NCBI GenBank assembly: GCA_029953675.1
Contig: JAMWBK010000008.1
Coordinates: 1,397,001-1,461,000, forward strand
Direction of reading: 5' to 3'
DNA length: 64,000 nt
Source: Rhodosorus marinus
Lineage: Eukaryota; Rhodophyta; Stylonematophyceae; Stylonematales; Stylonemataceae
Numbering within the stretch: the first letter of the stretch is position 1; every line of letters starts with the position of its first letter. Positions 13,201 to 24,196 of the stretch are shown piece by piece. The notes beneath the pieces are model-generated. The model was not told the DNA's origin and ran no database searches. It worked only from the letters and a program-made list of their open reading frames with translations. The translations under genes were made by a program, and so were the position numbers.

Positions 13201-16200
13201 TCAGCTTTCTCGGGCCATTTGCGGGGAAAGCTCGCAGCAAGTCACTTCACGCAGATCCTGCGCAAGCTTCCGACAACGAGAACAACAGGAAAGGGAGCCT
13301 CAAGTTGGTGACGAAGAAGAAGGCCTCGGCGATAGATGAAAAGCCATTATCGAAGAGCGTTGACTTGCAAACAAAACCGAATTTCGTCCAAAAAAGGGTG
13401 TTTTGTTTTTGGTTGTTGTTGATGAAAGCGAAGAAGACCACGTAGACTAACGTAAGCCCCGACTCAAGAAGTTAGCCGAGTGGCAGTTACTCGAACACTC
13501 GGCGACTGCAACAGCTGATGAGCCTGATTTTTCTCGAGTTATTGACAATACCATAGAAAACAACTCTTTCGCACGAGGGTTTTGCCGTACCAACCATCGC
13601 ATGTCTGCTCAAGCGGGACCTGCCTAATGCCTTTAACTGCACCGACCAGCGCATCTCTGAGAAAATTGAGGCCGCCCTGTTACCGGAGGTGTTCCCAATT
13701 TTCCAATTCGCCTATGGAACTTGGTTTGATGACAGTCCTTTGCAGCTAGGATAGAGCAACAGCCACGATATGGCTTGGTCTTGCGGGCAACCCCATTGTA
13801 ACCCCGGACTGATGGTTGGGTGGTTTCGTCCACGACGAAAGTTGCCCCATCTGTAGTCCCTCTTTGCCCGGCAATAAGTGTCATAGAATTCTGCTGGTTT
13901 CCATGGGGACCAAGATCCGATACCTTCGTTCCTTGACGAACACGAAGGAATTTTTAGTAGCCAATCCTCTGGCTTGTAGAAAAAAAAACACCTCCGACCT
14001 GCGTCTAGTCTACGTCTTGCACGCTCTGTCCATGCACCGACACGACCTGTCAGTGCTTGACAACTCCGGGACTAAAACGATCTCACAGAATTAACGAATC
14101 TAAGGTCTCACCAAGTCCCCAGAACATCGATGAAGTTACTACTGTTCACACCGATGATGTCAGTTGAAAACCCCAATTCCATAGCCGTGAGGATCCTTCA
14201 GAAACTCTACTTAATTATTTTCTTCACGCTCATCCAGAAAATAGTCACCAGATCTCCTTCTCATCTCAAGACGGAACTCCGTCCTAGCTTCCCCCTAGAC
14301 CCCTACCTCTCACCGAGTACCATAGGGCATCATGCCCTATGTAAGTTTTGATAAGGCACAACGATAGGAAAACAACGACTTGAGCTTCGTTTTCCTCAAA
14401 ATTTCAAATCAGTTTATAGGGCAATAGGGCAAGGCTCGTTTGTCCGGAATGCCCTATGCGCTTGAATATTTATTTGATTCATGTAGAAGATGCCCTATGA
14501 TTATTTCTGAAAAAGAAGATTGTGGGATATATTCGTATTATGAAAAAAACAATCACCTATCAAGAAAATGAATTATTCAAGTGAAATTCACTATCGGGAG
14601 GGGGCCGCTTTCTGAGAAGCTTGGAGGTCGAGTTAGATAAAAAACAACTATTCGAAACCGCAGACGGATGTACTCCAACCACCTCATGTCCGCGATAGCA
14701 CCCTTGCTAGACCATATCCAGTGTTCTCCCTCGCATAAACATCCCCAACAGAGGCGGGTCTTACTTGCTCAACCCCTATCCCCATCATCCATTTTGTGCA
14801 ATCCCTCAGCGTCTCTACGAGGTACGCACCGAAGCACCTTGATACAAAGCGATAGAGCCACCATAGAACATGGTATAGAGCATCAAACCTTCAGCCGGGC
14901 GGTTGGAATCGACGATCGAACCAGCGTATAGATCAAAACCGACAAGATTAACACCAATATGGCGCATCCTACCATTTTAGAATAAACGAATAAAATTCAA
15001 GCATAATGGAATGGAAATCTTTGAAAAACTTATGTCCGATAAGCCGCTGAAATCAGTCAGGTTTTTTCAAAGCTTTTCATCCATACATAGTCCTTTTTTA
15101 TTCCTTTATTCAATAATATATGTCGTTTCTACTTTATGGACCCGTCTGATATCCTCTATCAGAGGTTTCATGACTTCGCTGTGGGTACTTACCTAAAAAA
15201 GTGTCCAGAGCGATACTTCTTCTGGGGAGGCGAGCCTCTTTTTTTTCTTCCCAAATATGAACTGTCCGACAGTTAAATTAGTTTGGAAAATCACACCTGG
15301 TCTCGGTTCTCCCTTCGAAATGAATTTATGAAGAAAAACTACTGATGAAGAATTTATTTTGTTTTTATGAAATCGCGGTATGTGGACTTTGGAGAGGATG
15401 GCTTGGGTTTTTACTGTACGAAGAAGGTGGTAGAACGAGAACGCCAGGCTTGAGCACTCAAAGCAGTTGAGGCTAGTAGATACATAGTGCTCATCCCTCC
15501 CCCCCCCCACCCCCCCCCGAGTCTCGGTGGGCATGTTGGCAGACGGTTTTGGGCTTGTACGTTCAAACTGCCCAAACGGCTTTTTTGGCCATTCCACGAT
15601 GTGGGAGGCATCATGTTTGTTTGCGAAGGACATTTGGAGCCTTGGGTTGCATCATTTGGATTATAGTACCTGTTTCTTCTTACGATATTCGTGGAACTTT
15701 CGGCGGTTTTAGAAAAACCACCCCCACGTAAAGGGTGAGGGACTCCACTGGTTGGGTGGTAAAACAATTCTCAGCGAATCCGGGCCGGAACTTTTTAGTG
15801 AGCCGAATGTTCACGTTGATGTTAGCAGATTCTGGCACTAGGAAGACCTCAAATATGTAGGATAAGTTTGGCAGCCACGTCAACGGGGTAGAAGACTTAA
15901 CTCTGAAGGAAACTCACAGAGTCTAGTGTCTGCCCTTTATGTTCAGGATGTTACGTTCCCTCGGCAAAAACATTCCGGAACGGCTTTCCCGAGTCGACCG
16001 GAAACGCACCCTGGTAAGGTGGACAAGGAATCAACAGAAGGCTGGAATCCTTGGGAAGTACCTTCGGTGAAAGGACGCATGCCATTTCTCCTCTTGAGTA
16101 CGTGAATTTACAGTAGAAGCACTAGAACGGCAAGAACCACTGCGGCGGACCAGACCATGTGGCCATGGAACGCAGTCCACGTTTGTGTTAACCATTCCGC

Positions 16201-17265
16201 GTGAAGAGGTGGTGTAGTAGCCACCGCCTACTGCAGTTCAAACCGATACGGTCACGTCGATTCGTGTACACACATTAGATACCCGGCTGGGTGGCCAAGC
16301 GAAAGATTCAGAGAATCGTACTAGAGCACCCCTAAAACTTCATGCCAAAGCGACCCAGGAGTGCGAGATATTTCTAAGGCTGATCATCGGAAGACCGGAA
16401 GTGATACAACTGACCGTGCCATTCTCAATACCTTGCTATGATCCATTGCCGTGATCCTGGACCACTCGTTTCGAGTTTGAGAGCCAGAAGCTGACCGGAT
16501 GCGTGCTCGAACAAACGAATCGTGAACCATTATATTCTTGGTCATTGTCAAGCTGAAACCCTGCCAGAGCGACGCCTGAGCGACTTCCGAGCACTCGGTA
16601 TTCCCAAGGCCCATCAAGCAGTTTCGGAGTTATTTCAAACAAACCTGACTTTCAAAAGCTCGTCATTATGCCAACAACAGATAGAGTCCCTGCTTGTCTA
16701 TGCCTTCGTTTTCACAATTTCCGTTGAAACTTTTTCTGAGGCTGGCCTGCGATGTTCGCGTACGCTCTAGTCTCGTGCAGTGGATCAGAGGTCGGCAGGA
16801 AAAGAGCTTGGACTACCCCTTCTGCACAACTCAAACACAGCTCAAGGCTGCCAACTTTTTTGTTTGTGACAGTGACTTCGTACTGCGCCGCAGCAAGCCG
16901 ATGCCTCACTAAATGCTTCTGCCATCTGAGCACAACTCAGGCATACTAAACATGCTCAGTTGCCGCGTTGCCGTTGTGTTGCTGTGCTTGCCTGATTGAG
17001 CCCGGATGGACCGCCTGCGTGGAGATGAGAGCTTTCGGTTGTTCAGGGAGAAGTCCGAGGAACGCCAGGAAAACGTAGTTCATTCGAGCAACGCATTCTT
17101 GTTGATTTCGGGTTTCTCCAGAGCCAGAAGGCACCCTGACTGGTTACAAAGAAGCTTGTTGGGACGAAGTTACCTAATCTGGTCATGACGAGCTTTGTAT
17201 GTTCACCTCCACAGTGCATCAAGCGCAAAGGTTGAGGTCCTTGAACAGCATATTGACTTGGGTTC
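10291..17265. other. Scrambled GC-richer region, probable repeat relics
   Basis: No gene I can support. Base composition is closer to coding DNA than in the previous stretch, and open frames of 100 to 166 codons occur on both strands (for example minus 10748-11248 and 11567-12007), but none shows a family motif and they overlap in competing frames. This is what decayed transposons look like, but I found no reverse transcriptase, integrase or terminal repeat that proves it. Part of it shares a short motif with 45.8 kb (see findings). Confidence 0.4.
14321..14500. repeat. Cluster of ATAGGGCAT / ATGCCCTAT motifs
   Basis: CATAGGGCAT at 14321 is followed after one base by its reverse complement (perfect palindrome 14321-14341). 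Further copies of the core TAGGGCA or TGCCCTA lie near 14416, 14424, 14449 and 14490, giving six copies in about 180 bases, in both orientations. The spacing is irregular, so this is not a simple tandem array. Confidence 0.75.
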
Positions 17266-18015
17266 GTGGACAAAGCTAATTGGGAGCTCCAGTTGGGGAT
17301 TCCTAGAGCTAAAAAGCTACGAGACACCTGGAGGAGGTCAATTAGTATGAACATGCGAACATCTAGAGCACCCAGGCCGCTCTCGGATGAGGAGTTGAAG
17401 ACAGGTCGGCCTTCCACAAAAATGTCGCTGATCACTAGCGCGTCTGCTCTGCGTCATTATGACGATTTCGATGTTTATTTGGACAGGCACCCTGGTTTTT
17501 CCAGCATGTACAAAAAACAGAGGATGATGCCGAAATGGATTGGGTCTTCGTATTTTTCCCGTGCCAAGCAAATCTTAAAAACTAAATGCGTTTCCGAAGC
17601 ATTCAGATGTGTCAGCTCGTTTCCGTTCTTGAGTACTATCTCGCGCAATATCACCAACGCGGTAATGGCTGAGGTAATTCATGGAACCTCAGAGTGGTCA
17701 GCCATCTCCAAGGACTTAACCTCGGAGAAAACCCACAGGGTTCAGCGATCACTTTCGATCCTGCTAAATCTCACTGAGCAGCTGGCTGTGTGCGTCGAGC
17801 TGAGGCACACAGCCGCCGTTTTCGGTCGTTCTTGCACATCCTCATCTTCCATGACGTTTAAAGAGCCAAAGAACAATACTATCCTTCAGAGCGAGTTCTC
17901 CTGTTCAACAGGAAACCGGAGACATGAAAAAAGTCCTCTAGTACCAACAGTTCAGAGGTTTCACACTGTTGTACTAATCGCTACTAAATACGTCCCGCAC
18001 TTTGCTGCACATTAA
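17266..18015 (+). CDS. Unrecognised long open frame (249 codons)
   Basis: The longest unexplained frame in the left part of the window, starting with MDKANWELQL. I see no domain, signal peptide or membrane segment; composition is Ser/Thr/Arg-rich. A shorter frame (18002-18184) overlaps its end. It lies just upstream of the YbeY gene on the same strand. It could be a lineage-specific gene, a fragment of a decayed element, or chance. No homology is recognised, so the coding call is weak. Confidence 0.25.
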   Translation: MDKANWELQLGIPRAKKLRDTWRRSISMNMRTSRAPRPLSDEELKTGRPSTKMSLITSASALRHYDDFDVYLDRHPGFSSMYKKQRMMPKWIGSSYFSRAKQILKTKCVSEAFRCVSSFPFLSTISRNITNAVMAEVIHGTSEWSAISKDLTSEKTHRVQRSLSILLNLTEQLAVCVELRHTAAVFGRSCTSSSSMTFKEPKNNTILQSEFSCSTGNRRHEKSPLVPTVQRFHTVVLIATKYVPHFAAH

Positions 18016-18263
18016 AGGCTTGAAAGATCTGAACCAGCAAGGTCGTTTCAGTTCTGTTTCCATGAACAATCCGACCGTCAACGACTTCGTCTACCTGTTT
18101 CCCAAACACCAAGACAAAGCTCAGATCGACTGGGACGATCGACCCCGAAGTGCTATCGTGAAGACGCCGACTAGTGAAGGGTGAGGCGGAGGTCATTCAG
18201 GGACCTTGAGATTGTATTTCTGTGAACAGTCGATACAGAAAAGAATAAATACATTATTGTGCT

Positions 18264-19112
18264 TTGGACTTTATACCCGCCCAAATGAATTTCGGAAACG
18301 TTTGTGGTTTTGTGGGTTCTCTGAGGCTCGACGTGGAGCTACACCGTTCTGGCTTTCGCGAAAGCCGTTGTGGACGACGTCAGTGGTACAGAGCGGATAT
18401 TAGAGCTCGTGTGAATCTGGATCCGATCGTGGACGTGTATTTGGATCATCCGAATTGGCCGAACGACTCGACCATCGACACGGAGCTGCAGGAGGATACC
18501 TTGGAGCTACTAAACTCTCCTCCGGTTATTGTTGAGCATCAACGAGAGATTTCAATAACGCTTTGTGACGATCCTACTATCAGAATGCTGAACAATCAAC
18601 ATCTCGGAAAAGACGAAGTTACTGATGTTCTTTCGTTCCCTCTGGCGGAAGAGATTTATCCCGAAGGTGATGAGTCACGTACCACGGAGAAGGTATGCCC
18701 CGGGAAAACCGATAAATAAGGACCGGACAGGTCAAGAATCTAAGCTCGTGTGTATCGTCGTTGTGATGTGAAAACTTCCACAGCTTGAAATGCTAGGAGA
18801 CGTGGTGATCTCACTGGACACAGCTGGTCAACAAGCCACTGATCGATCTTATGAACTCAGGGATGAACTCCGTATCCTTCTTATTCACGGCCTTCTCCAT
18901 CTCCTAGGCTTTGATCATGAACGCTCTGATGAGGAGTATGAAGCAGTATGTTGATAACGAAAACCCCTGTGCTGAATGTACGATCAAGACGCTCGAAACT
19001 TGATACGCTGACCGCTTGTAAACTTTTGCTGAACTAGATGCTGAGAGCTGAAACGACCCTGCTCGCAGAAATGAACTGGAAAGGCCCAGGTCTCGTCAAG
19101 CTTGCCGAATGA
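18264..19112 (+). CDS. ybeY: YbeY endoribonuclease (organellar rRNA maturation), three exons
   Basis: Exons 18264-18692, 18784-18945 and 19038-19112 join in phase to give 221 residues. YbeY is a zinc-dependent single-strand RNase that matures 16S-type rRNA 3' ends and helps ribosome quality control in bacteria and organelles. The metal motif H-x3-H-x5-H is intact at His178, His182 and His188 (IHGLLHLLGFDHE). It is preceded by the conserved NNQHLGKDEVTDVLSFPL and GDVVISLDTA blocks and followed by KGPG near the C-terminus. About 50 residues precede the domain and are Arg-rich with few acids, which fits an organelle transit peptide; a later Met (MNFGNVCG) is an alternative start. Plastid or mitochondrion cannot be decided here. 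Confidence 0.9.
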
Positions 19113-20267
19113 GAGTTTGTCTTCACTCTCTTCTCCTTTTGACCTGTCCATGTTCGCTTCACGGGACTTCAGGGGTGACAGCACAAGTCAATATGAAGGT
19201 CGATTCGTATTGAAGGACACAACTCCGTCGCCAGTTCTGGTGGCGGAGACTACGGAGAGCATATGCGCCTGAACAGTGGAATCTTAAACCAGTGTTTGTT
19301 GGTCGTAACCACCGTTCAAGAGTGAAACCTGATCTATAGACATGAAACTATCGAATATATAGAGAAACTTCAGATCCTTGTTGTCTGGATCTCTAGCGCA
19401 GGCCTCCTCGAAAACTGCACTATTCATTGTTCGCAACGGTCAAACGAAAAAAGTCAAGCGTTTGGGATTCAGCTACAGGTTTTCAAAGGTCCAAAAGGGA
19501 TCCGAATTGGGTTGGCTGAGTATGGTTTTTGAGAGGCCAAACTCTTGTCTTCTATTCCTTCTGACCCCGGAATGAACAATGACCTGGAGTGATATCATCT
19601 GGACAAAAGCATCAGAGGCATTTCGAAAGCAACACAAATAGACCTAGAGAGATGGACACTCTTTTATTGAGCTTTTGGAACACAGCAGAATCCTTAGCGT
19701 GGCGATCATCGACCTAACAGGCGAAGTTTGCCTGGAAAGGAGGAACGGCATCTCCTGCCCTTTGAAGAGGAGAGTTCTTTCTGATGGTAATAGCTCAGGA
19801 CTTTCTTTGTTTACACAGAAGGAAGCACAGCGATGAGAACCTAGATTTACCAGGACGATCAAAGGCCTCACCACGGTATAGACAAGCCAACACCTCGGAT
19901 CTTCCAATCACACTACCTAAGACTAGCTTCGAATATCCCAGACCAATACGAATACGTCAGCACGCGCTGAATTGGCTTGTGATTTGGATTCAGAGGTAAT
20001 CTCGATCGATTCTGCTTGACTAGGATCCATTGCTTTCATATCGTAACAAAAGTCCTCAGACTTTTTAAGCTAAAAAGCAACCTAAGACCCTTACCACCTT
20101 CCAAATCGTCTTCAATGTTTGTTGATGACTGGCTATGGATAGCTTGGCATGGCGATGTTTGAAGGAGGTAGGGAAGCAGAGGGAAGGGTGGAGAGGGTTT
20201 AAGAAAGGGACTCCAACGGGTTTGAACAAGCCAAAACTGAATTATTAGATTTTGAAGATTCTTCAAG
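19113..20267. other. Gap without a supported gene
   Basis: Short frames only (up to about 87 codons on either strand), none recognisable. The last 200 bases are the upstream region of the next gene. The segment has mixed composition and may include transposon debris. Confidence 0.4.
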
Positions 20268-20948
20268 ATGGCGATTGATACAAATCCCGCAAATTCTGAA
20301 GAGTACAAGGGGTTTTTGGGAAACTTGAAGTATCAGTGAGTGGTTTTGTGTTGGCTTAGCTTTGAAGTCTTGTTGTTTCTTCTTGTTGAAGAAGACGACC
20401 TGGAAACTTACACCTTGTTTGGCTTTTTGGTTTCTCTTTGCTGTGTCCTTTTTGAAAGGAGAAAAGCGTATTTTAACTTTTACTATCGATGGGGAGATAT
20501 CTTTCGATCCCTCGATGAGGCCAAAGTGCCGAAATGGTCTCGAGCGGATGAGAAAGAGTATGCTGACCTGAGAGAATCTGTCTACAACGAGAGGTTGAAA
20601 CATCTTGTCCGAAAAAGAGATTGGTCAATCTTGTTGGGAATTGGATTTGCCTCGTTTATCACCTACAGATTTACTCGTGCTCAGCCCCGATTAATTCCTG
20701 CCCTCCCGATGGGTATTGTGTTTGGTGGACCTGTCGGCGTCGCCACTGGTCATTGGGTAAGATTTATGTCATCAATCTCATCTTCAGTCAAACTTCCTTT
20801 GAGTCTGATTCTCAGAATTCGTGCTTATAACTCCCCTCCCAACTAGATTGTTTCATCAATTTACGCGACATGGAAGTACGACGATATGCTCGTGTGGGAG
20901 GACTTTTCGGAGTGGTACATAAAGAAGCAAAAGTCAAAGTCCGCATAA
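20268..20948 (+). CDS. Small two-pass membrane protein, function unknown, three exons
   Basis: Exons 20268-20335, about 20459-20756 and 20847-20948 keep frame and encode about 155 residues. The soluble N-terminal half is charged (DEAKVPKWSRADEKEY, LRESVYNERLKHLVRKRD). Two hydrophobic segments follow (WSILLGIGFASFITYRF, then LIPALPMGIVFGGPVGVATG), and a charged tail ends in KKQKSKSA. Donors are GTGAGT and GTAAGA; the exon 2 acceptor could shift by three bases without changing frame. I do not recognise the family. Size and layout fit an organelle inner-membrane or ER protein, but that is only inference. The exact closure of three exons makes the gene model credible. Confidence 0.7.
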
Positions 20949-21047
20949 ATAAATATTTTTTACGAGGTGCCAATTCATGATGTAAAGACTGCTCTCTTAA
21001 CCAAAAGTTAAAGCAAGCACAAGCCGTTCGATAGGCGTCCACGTCAT

Positions 21048-21420
21048 CCATGGCGTTCTTTGGGCAGGTACTGAGTCAAGCGATCACCGGAACCTTAACA
21101 GCGATGGCTTTCATCGAGCTGCCAAGACAGACTTTGTAGAGGACTTTTTACAATCATCTTTCCATGCGTTTTCTTGGACATGAACACCATCTATCACGCC
21201 TTGCGGAGCTTGAAATCCACGTCCTCCATTGCGTTTTTCGAGCAAGTGCTGAATCTAGGCGATCTCAGGAACCTTAACAGTGACGGCTTTCATCGAGCTG
21301 CCAAGACAGACCTTGTAGAGGACCTGTACGATCATCATTCAATGCTCGTTTTCTTGGACATGAACAAGAGCTATCCTCCCAGAGCTCCGCATGACTTGCG
21401 GAGCTCTGGGAGGAGTTTTG
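21048..21420. repeat. Diverged tandem duplication (about 180-bp unit) ending in a perfect hairpin
   Basis: Two copies with a 180-base offset share blocks such as AACCTTAACAG (21091 and 21270), GCTTTCATCGAGCTGCCAAG and TTCTTGGACATGAACA (21171 and 21351). The second copy ends in an 18-bp perfect inverted repeat (21374-21391 with 21397-21414, 5-base loop). An open frame of 90 codons spans copy two, but copy one has stops, so I treat this as non-coding repeat DNA. Confidence 0.8.
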
Positions 21421-21719
21421 ATCTGGTATTGAATCCACCTTGACGGCTAGTTCACCGGAGAGTATGGCTCAGAGCCTGGAAGAGATTGTAAGAAAGAGAC
21501 CCTTAAAAGTGACGGATCGTTGAAGGAGGCCCTGTACCCAAAGTATCCAAAGTTCTGGTCGCTGAGAGTCCGTCCTGAAAAGAACCGTTCTTCTTTATCT
21601 TGCTTTTCCTTTTAGAATAGATTAGGTTTTCGATAATATCTGTAGCGCGAGTATTCGTTCCGGCTTCAGCAAAGAAGAGCTGGCGACACGAACCCTCTGG
21701 CTTGCGTGTCTATTGGAGC

Positions 21720-22208
21720 TTAGTCAATGAGTTGGATTTTGACTTTGCTGCTATCGCCATCCCATGCCTTCGCGGTCGCGAAATCTTTGACCAATTTCTG
21801 CTCTTCCTCTGCATGGTGCAAAACTTCTTCCAGAGACCCATCCTGGATCTTCTTCACTATTTCATCGTCTCCTAGCGCGGACTCCACCAACCCCAGCCGA
21901 AACTTTGTGATTTTCTCCACATTTTGCCGGTACACAGAGGCCTTTGGGAGCAACTTCTCCAAGTCCGTCAAAGTAGCTTGATAGGTCGTCTTCAACTTCT
22001 ACACATACAATCAAAAACCACAAACGAAAAATCTTCAGACATCATCAAACACGAAGAAAACAAAATCAATGACCTCGGAAAGCTTGGTCAACCCCACCTC
22101 ACGCGCTTCGTCATCATACTCATACCCTGGTAACCGCTGATGATATACCGGTACACCCTCCAGAAACCATCCATGTAGTTGCTTATACAGAACACGTGTT
22201 CTCAACAT
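21720..22208 (-). CDS. NDUFA5: Complex I subunit NDUFA5 (B13), two exons
   Basis: Minus-strand exons 22074-22208 and 21720-21998 join in phase 0 to give 137 residues. The main exon carries the NDUFA5 pattern: KTTYQATLTDLEKLLPKAS, then YRQNVEKITKFRL, then a Glu-rich helix EEVLHHAEEEQKLV and a terminal KAWDGD segment. NDUFA5 is an accessory subunit of the matrix arm of mitochondrial NADH:ubiquinone oxidoreductase. The first 20 residues (MLRTRVLYKQLHGWF) are basic and amphipathic, as in a mitochondrial presequence. Length is slightly above the usual 115-120 because of this leader. The intron donor is an uncommon GTCATT; a nearby GTGTTT would add seven residues in frame and fits the family less well. 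The exon 1 assignment is therefore less certain than exon 2. Confidence 0.85.
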
Positions 22209-22376
22209 CTTTGAAAATCGTTACTAATTATCAAAAAACCTGTAAATAAGATCTAAGTGTCAAAACGCTTCAAACTCCTTGAGTTGCAAACCTCCCCAAA
22301 CCCTAAAAGCGTCCTCGTTGACATCAATTCCCACCTTCGTAATCTGGCAACGTCCAGAGAAACGTTTGTTGAAGAA

Positions 22377-22790
22377 GAAAAGTCGGGCAGATCTGGACTT
22401 TCAATGATGTCAAGCCTTTAGTTCTTCTTTAAAATGTTTGAAATTAGTCTAGAATCGTTGGATAAAATTCTGAACTGTGTTTGAGAAGCTCGAAAGGCTG
22501 ACCCTTCATCTCTCACAATACACGAAATCTGGTCCTGAAGGTCCACAACACACCGAAGATGACGAAAAGTCTGGAGATCTGGAGTTTCAATGGTGTCAAG
22601 CCTTTTTGGCTCTTGTTTAAAACTTTGGAAAGAAGACTAGACTTGTTGAATAGAAATTTCAAAGCTCTGGTTTACAACCCCGAAAGCAAGTCACCCATCG
22701 TTCACAATACACGACTTTCAGCGTGAAAAGTCAGCTGCCTTGGCTATGGAAGACGTGGCGTCGAACATTAGGAGTTTCGGTGACGTTTAA
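22377..22790. repeat. Diverged tandem repeat, about 187-bp unit
   Basis: The blocks AAAAGTC, GATCTGGA, TTTCAATG, GTGTCAAGCCTTT and CACAATACACG recur in the same order starting near 22378 and 22565, and a partial third copy starts near 22718. No coding potential is seen. Confidence 0.75.
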
Positions 22791-24196
22791 GAGCGATGAG
22801 ACCATCTTCGAAGAAAGCTTGACCGGTAGTTGTTCGCAAAACTTCGGTGAGGATGATACTCTGAGATCCGGTTGAATACGGAAGATTTTAGAACATTGCT
22901 TTCCTGATCTTTCTCCTCTGATCCCTGCCGTGATCTCTCCTGGGGTTGTCTCCACGTGAGCGAGGAGTGTTTCGGAGTGAGCGAAAGCTGCTAATAAGAA
23001 AAATTTCAGAGGCGAATAGCAGTGACGCTGTTTTTCTCCCAGGACCTCCCATACAATCCCGAATAGTGAACGCTGGTGGTCGTGGATTTCGTCAAACCAT
23101 CGATCCCGTTGAACCATGCGTTTGGTGCGGACTCTTGCATATGACTTAGCGACGCTCTGTACGTGTATATGGACTATAAATCGGTGTCTTATCTGTGAGA
23201 GTCAATCTTCTTCCCTGTGGAAACCAACGGGTTGGTGTCCTCGACCATTGACACCGAAGTAGCCACTAGCACCGATCCAACTTTGGGATTCAGTCATTAT
23301 ACTTAAATTGATTGCAGGGTCTTCCAATTACCGGAAATCATGTTCTTCCGATAGTGCGCTTTGATTGGTCAGAGCTTGTGACAATCCACTAGTGATTTGC
23401 TTTTGACGGGTTGAAGTTCTGAAAGAGTGCCATTATTTATATTTAACTAGAAATATAATCCAACTAATTCTCTCCAGGAGTGTTGATCTACCCCTGTGAT
23501 GGGTACACAACATTGCCTCCACTGGATGCGGAAAAAAATAAGAATACTTGAAATAAATACCAATTATGGATAAAATAGCTATGAAAATTGAATACTAATG
23601 GAACAACCCCAGCCATTTTTATATTACGATCAAAATTTATGCGAATCGTTCACTTCCACGCGTCAAAATTCTCCAACGACAACCTTTTGTTTTCGGATTC
23701 ATCCATTTATTAATTTCCACGCGTCCTAAATGTCGGTTAGCCGGAGACGAAAGAGGTCAACCATCCAACCCCTCCTCAAACGGCTTCAACATTGATCTCT
23801 CCAAAATAATTACCCCTCCTAAAATACAATGCTCTTCTCAATAGATCCTTTTTTAAAGTCGAAAACTGGAAATATGGAACAGAAGGAATTTCTATTTACC
23901 CTGGTTGGATTTTGTTTACATCCAGGCAATACTGTTGTATCCACCCCTACCAAGAATTGTGTGGCCTGCGAAATGACGCTCGGTGGATCTGATGTAGAAT
24001 ACGGGGTTGTGATGAAGCTGAATGAGAATGTGAAGTAGGGCAGAGGGCTTGGTATATATGAAGGTGTTTTGCTTTTCGGGGTGGCGCGGTGTGAGGAGAG
24101 GGTGGATACTTTTTCGGAGGAGTTTGAGAGGAAAGGTTAAGCCGTTATTGTTATTTTGAGTTTGGGTATCTGCTGTTTATTTTTGTTTTATTAGAG
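22791..24196. other. Intergenic region upstream of pyruvate kinase
   Basis: No supported gene. A minus frame (22731-23117) and a plus frame (23829-24038) show no family signal. From about 23.4 kb the DNA is AT-rich, and the final 150 bases are G/T-rich with a long T-rich stretch just before the pyruvate kinase ATG. The promoter is presumably here, but I see no diagnostic element. Confidence 0.4.

Noticed and set aside
15193-15767. Minus frames checked for a gag-type zinc knuckle
   Set aside because: Cysteine spacing does not fit CCHC, and the frame crosses a poly-C run.
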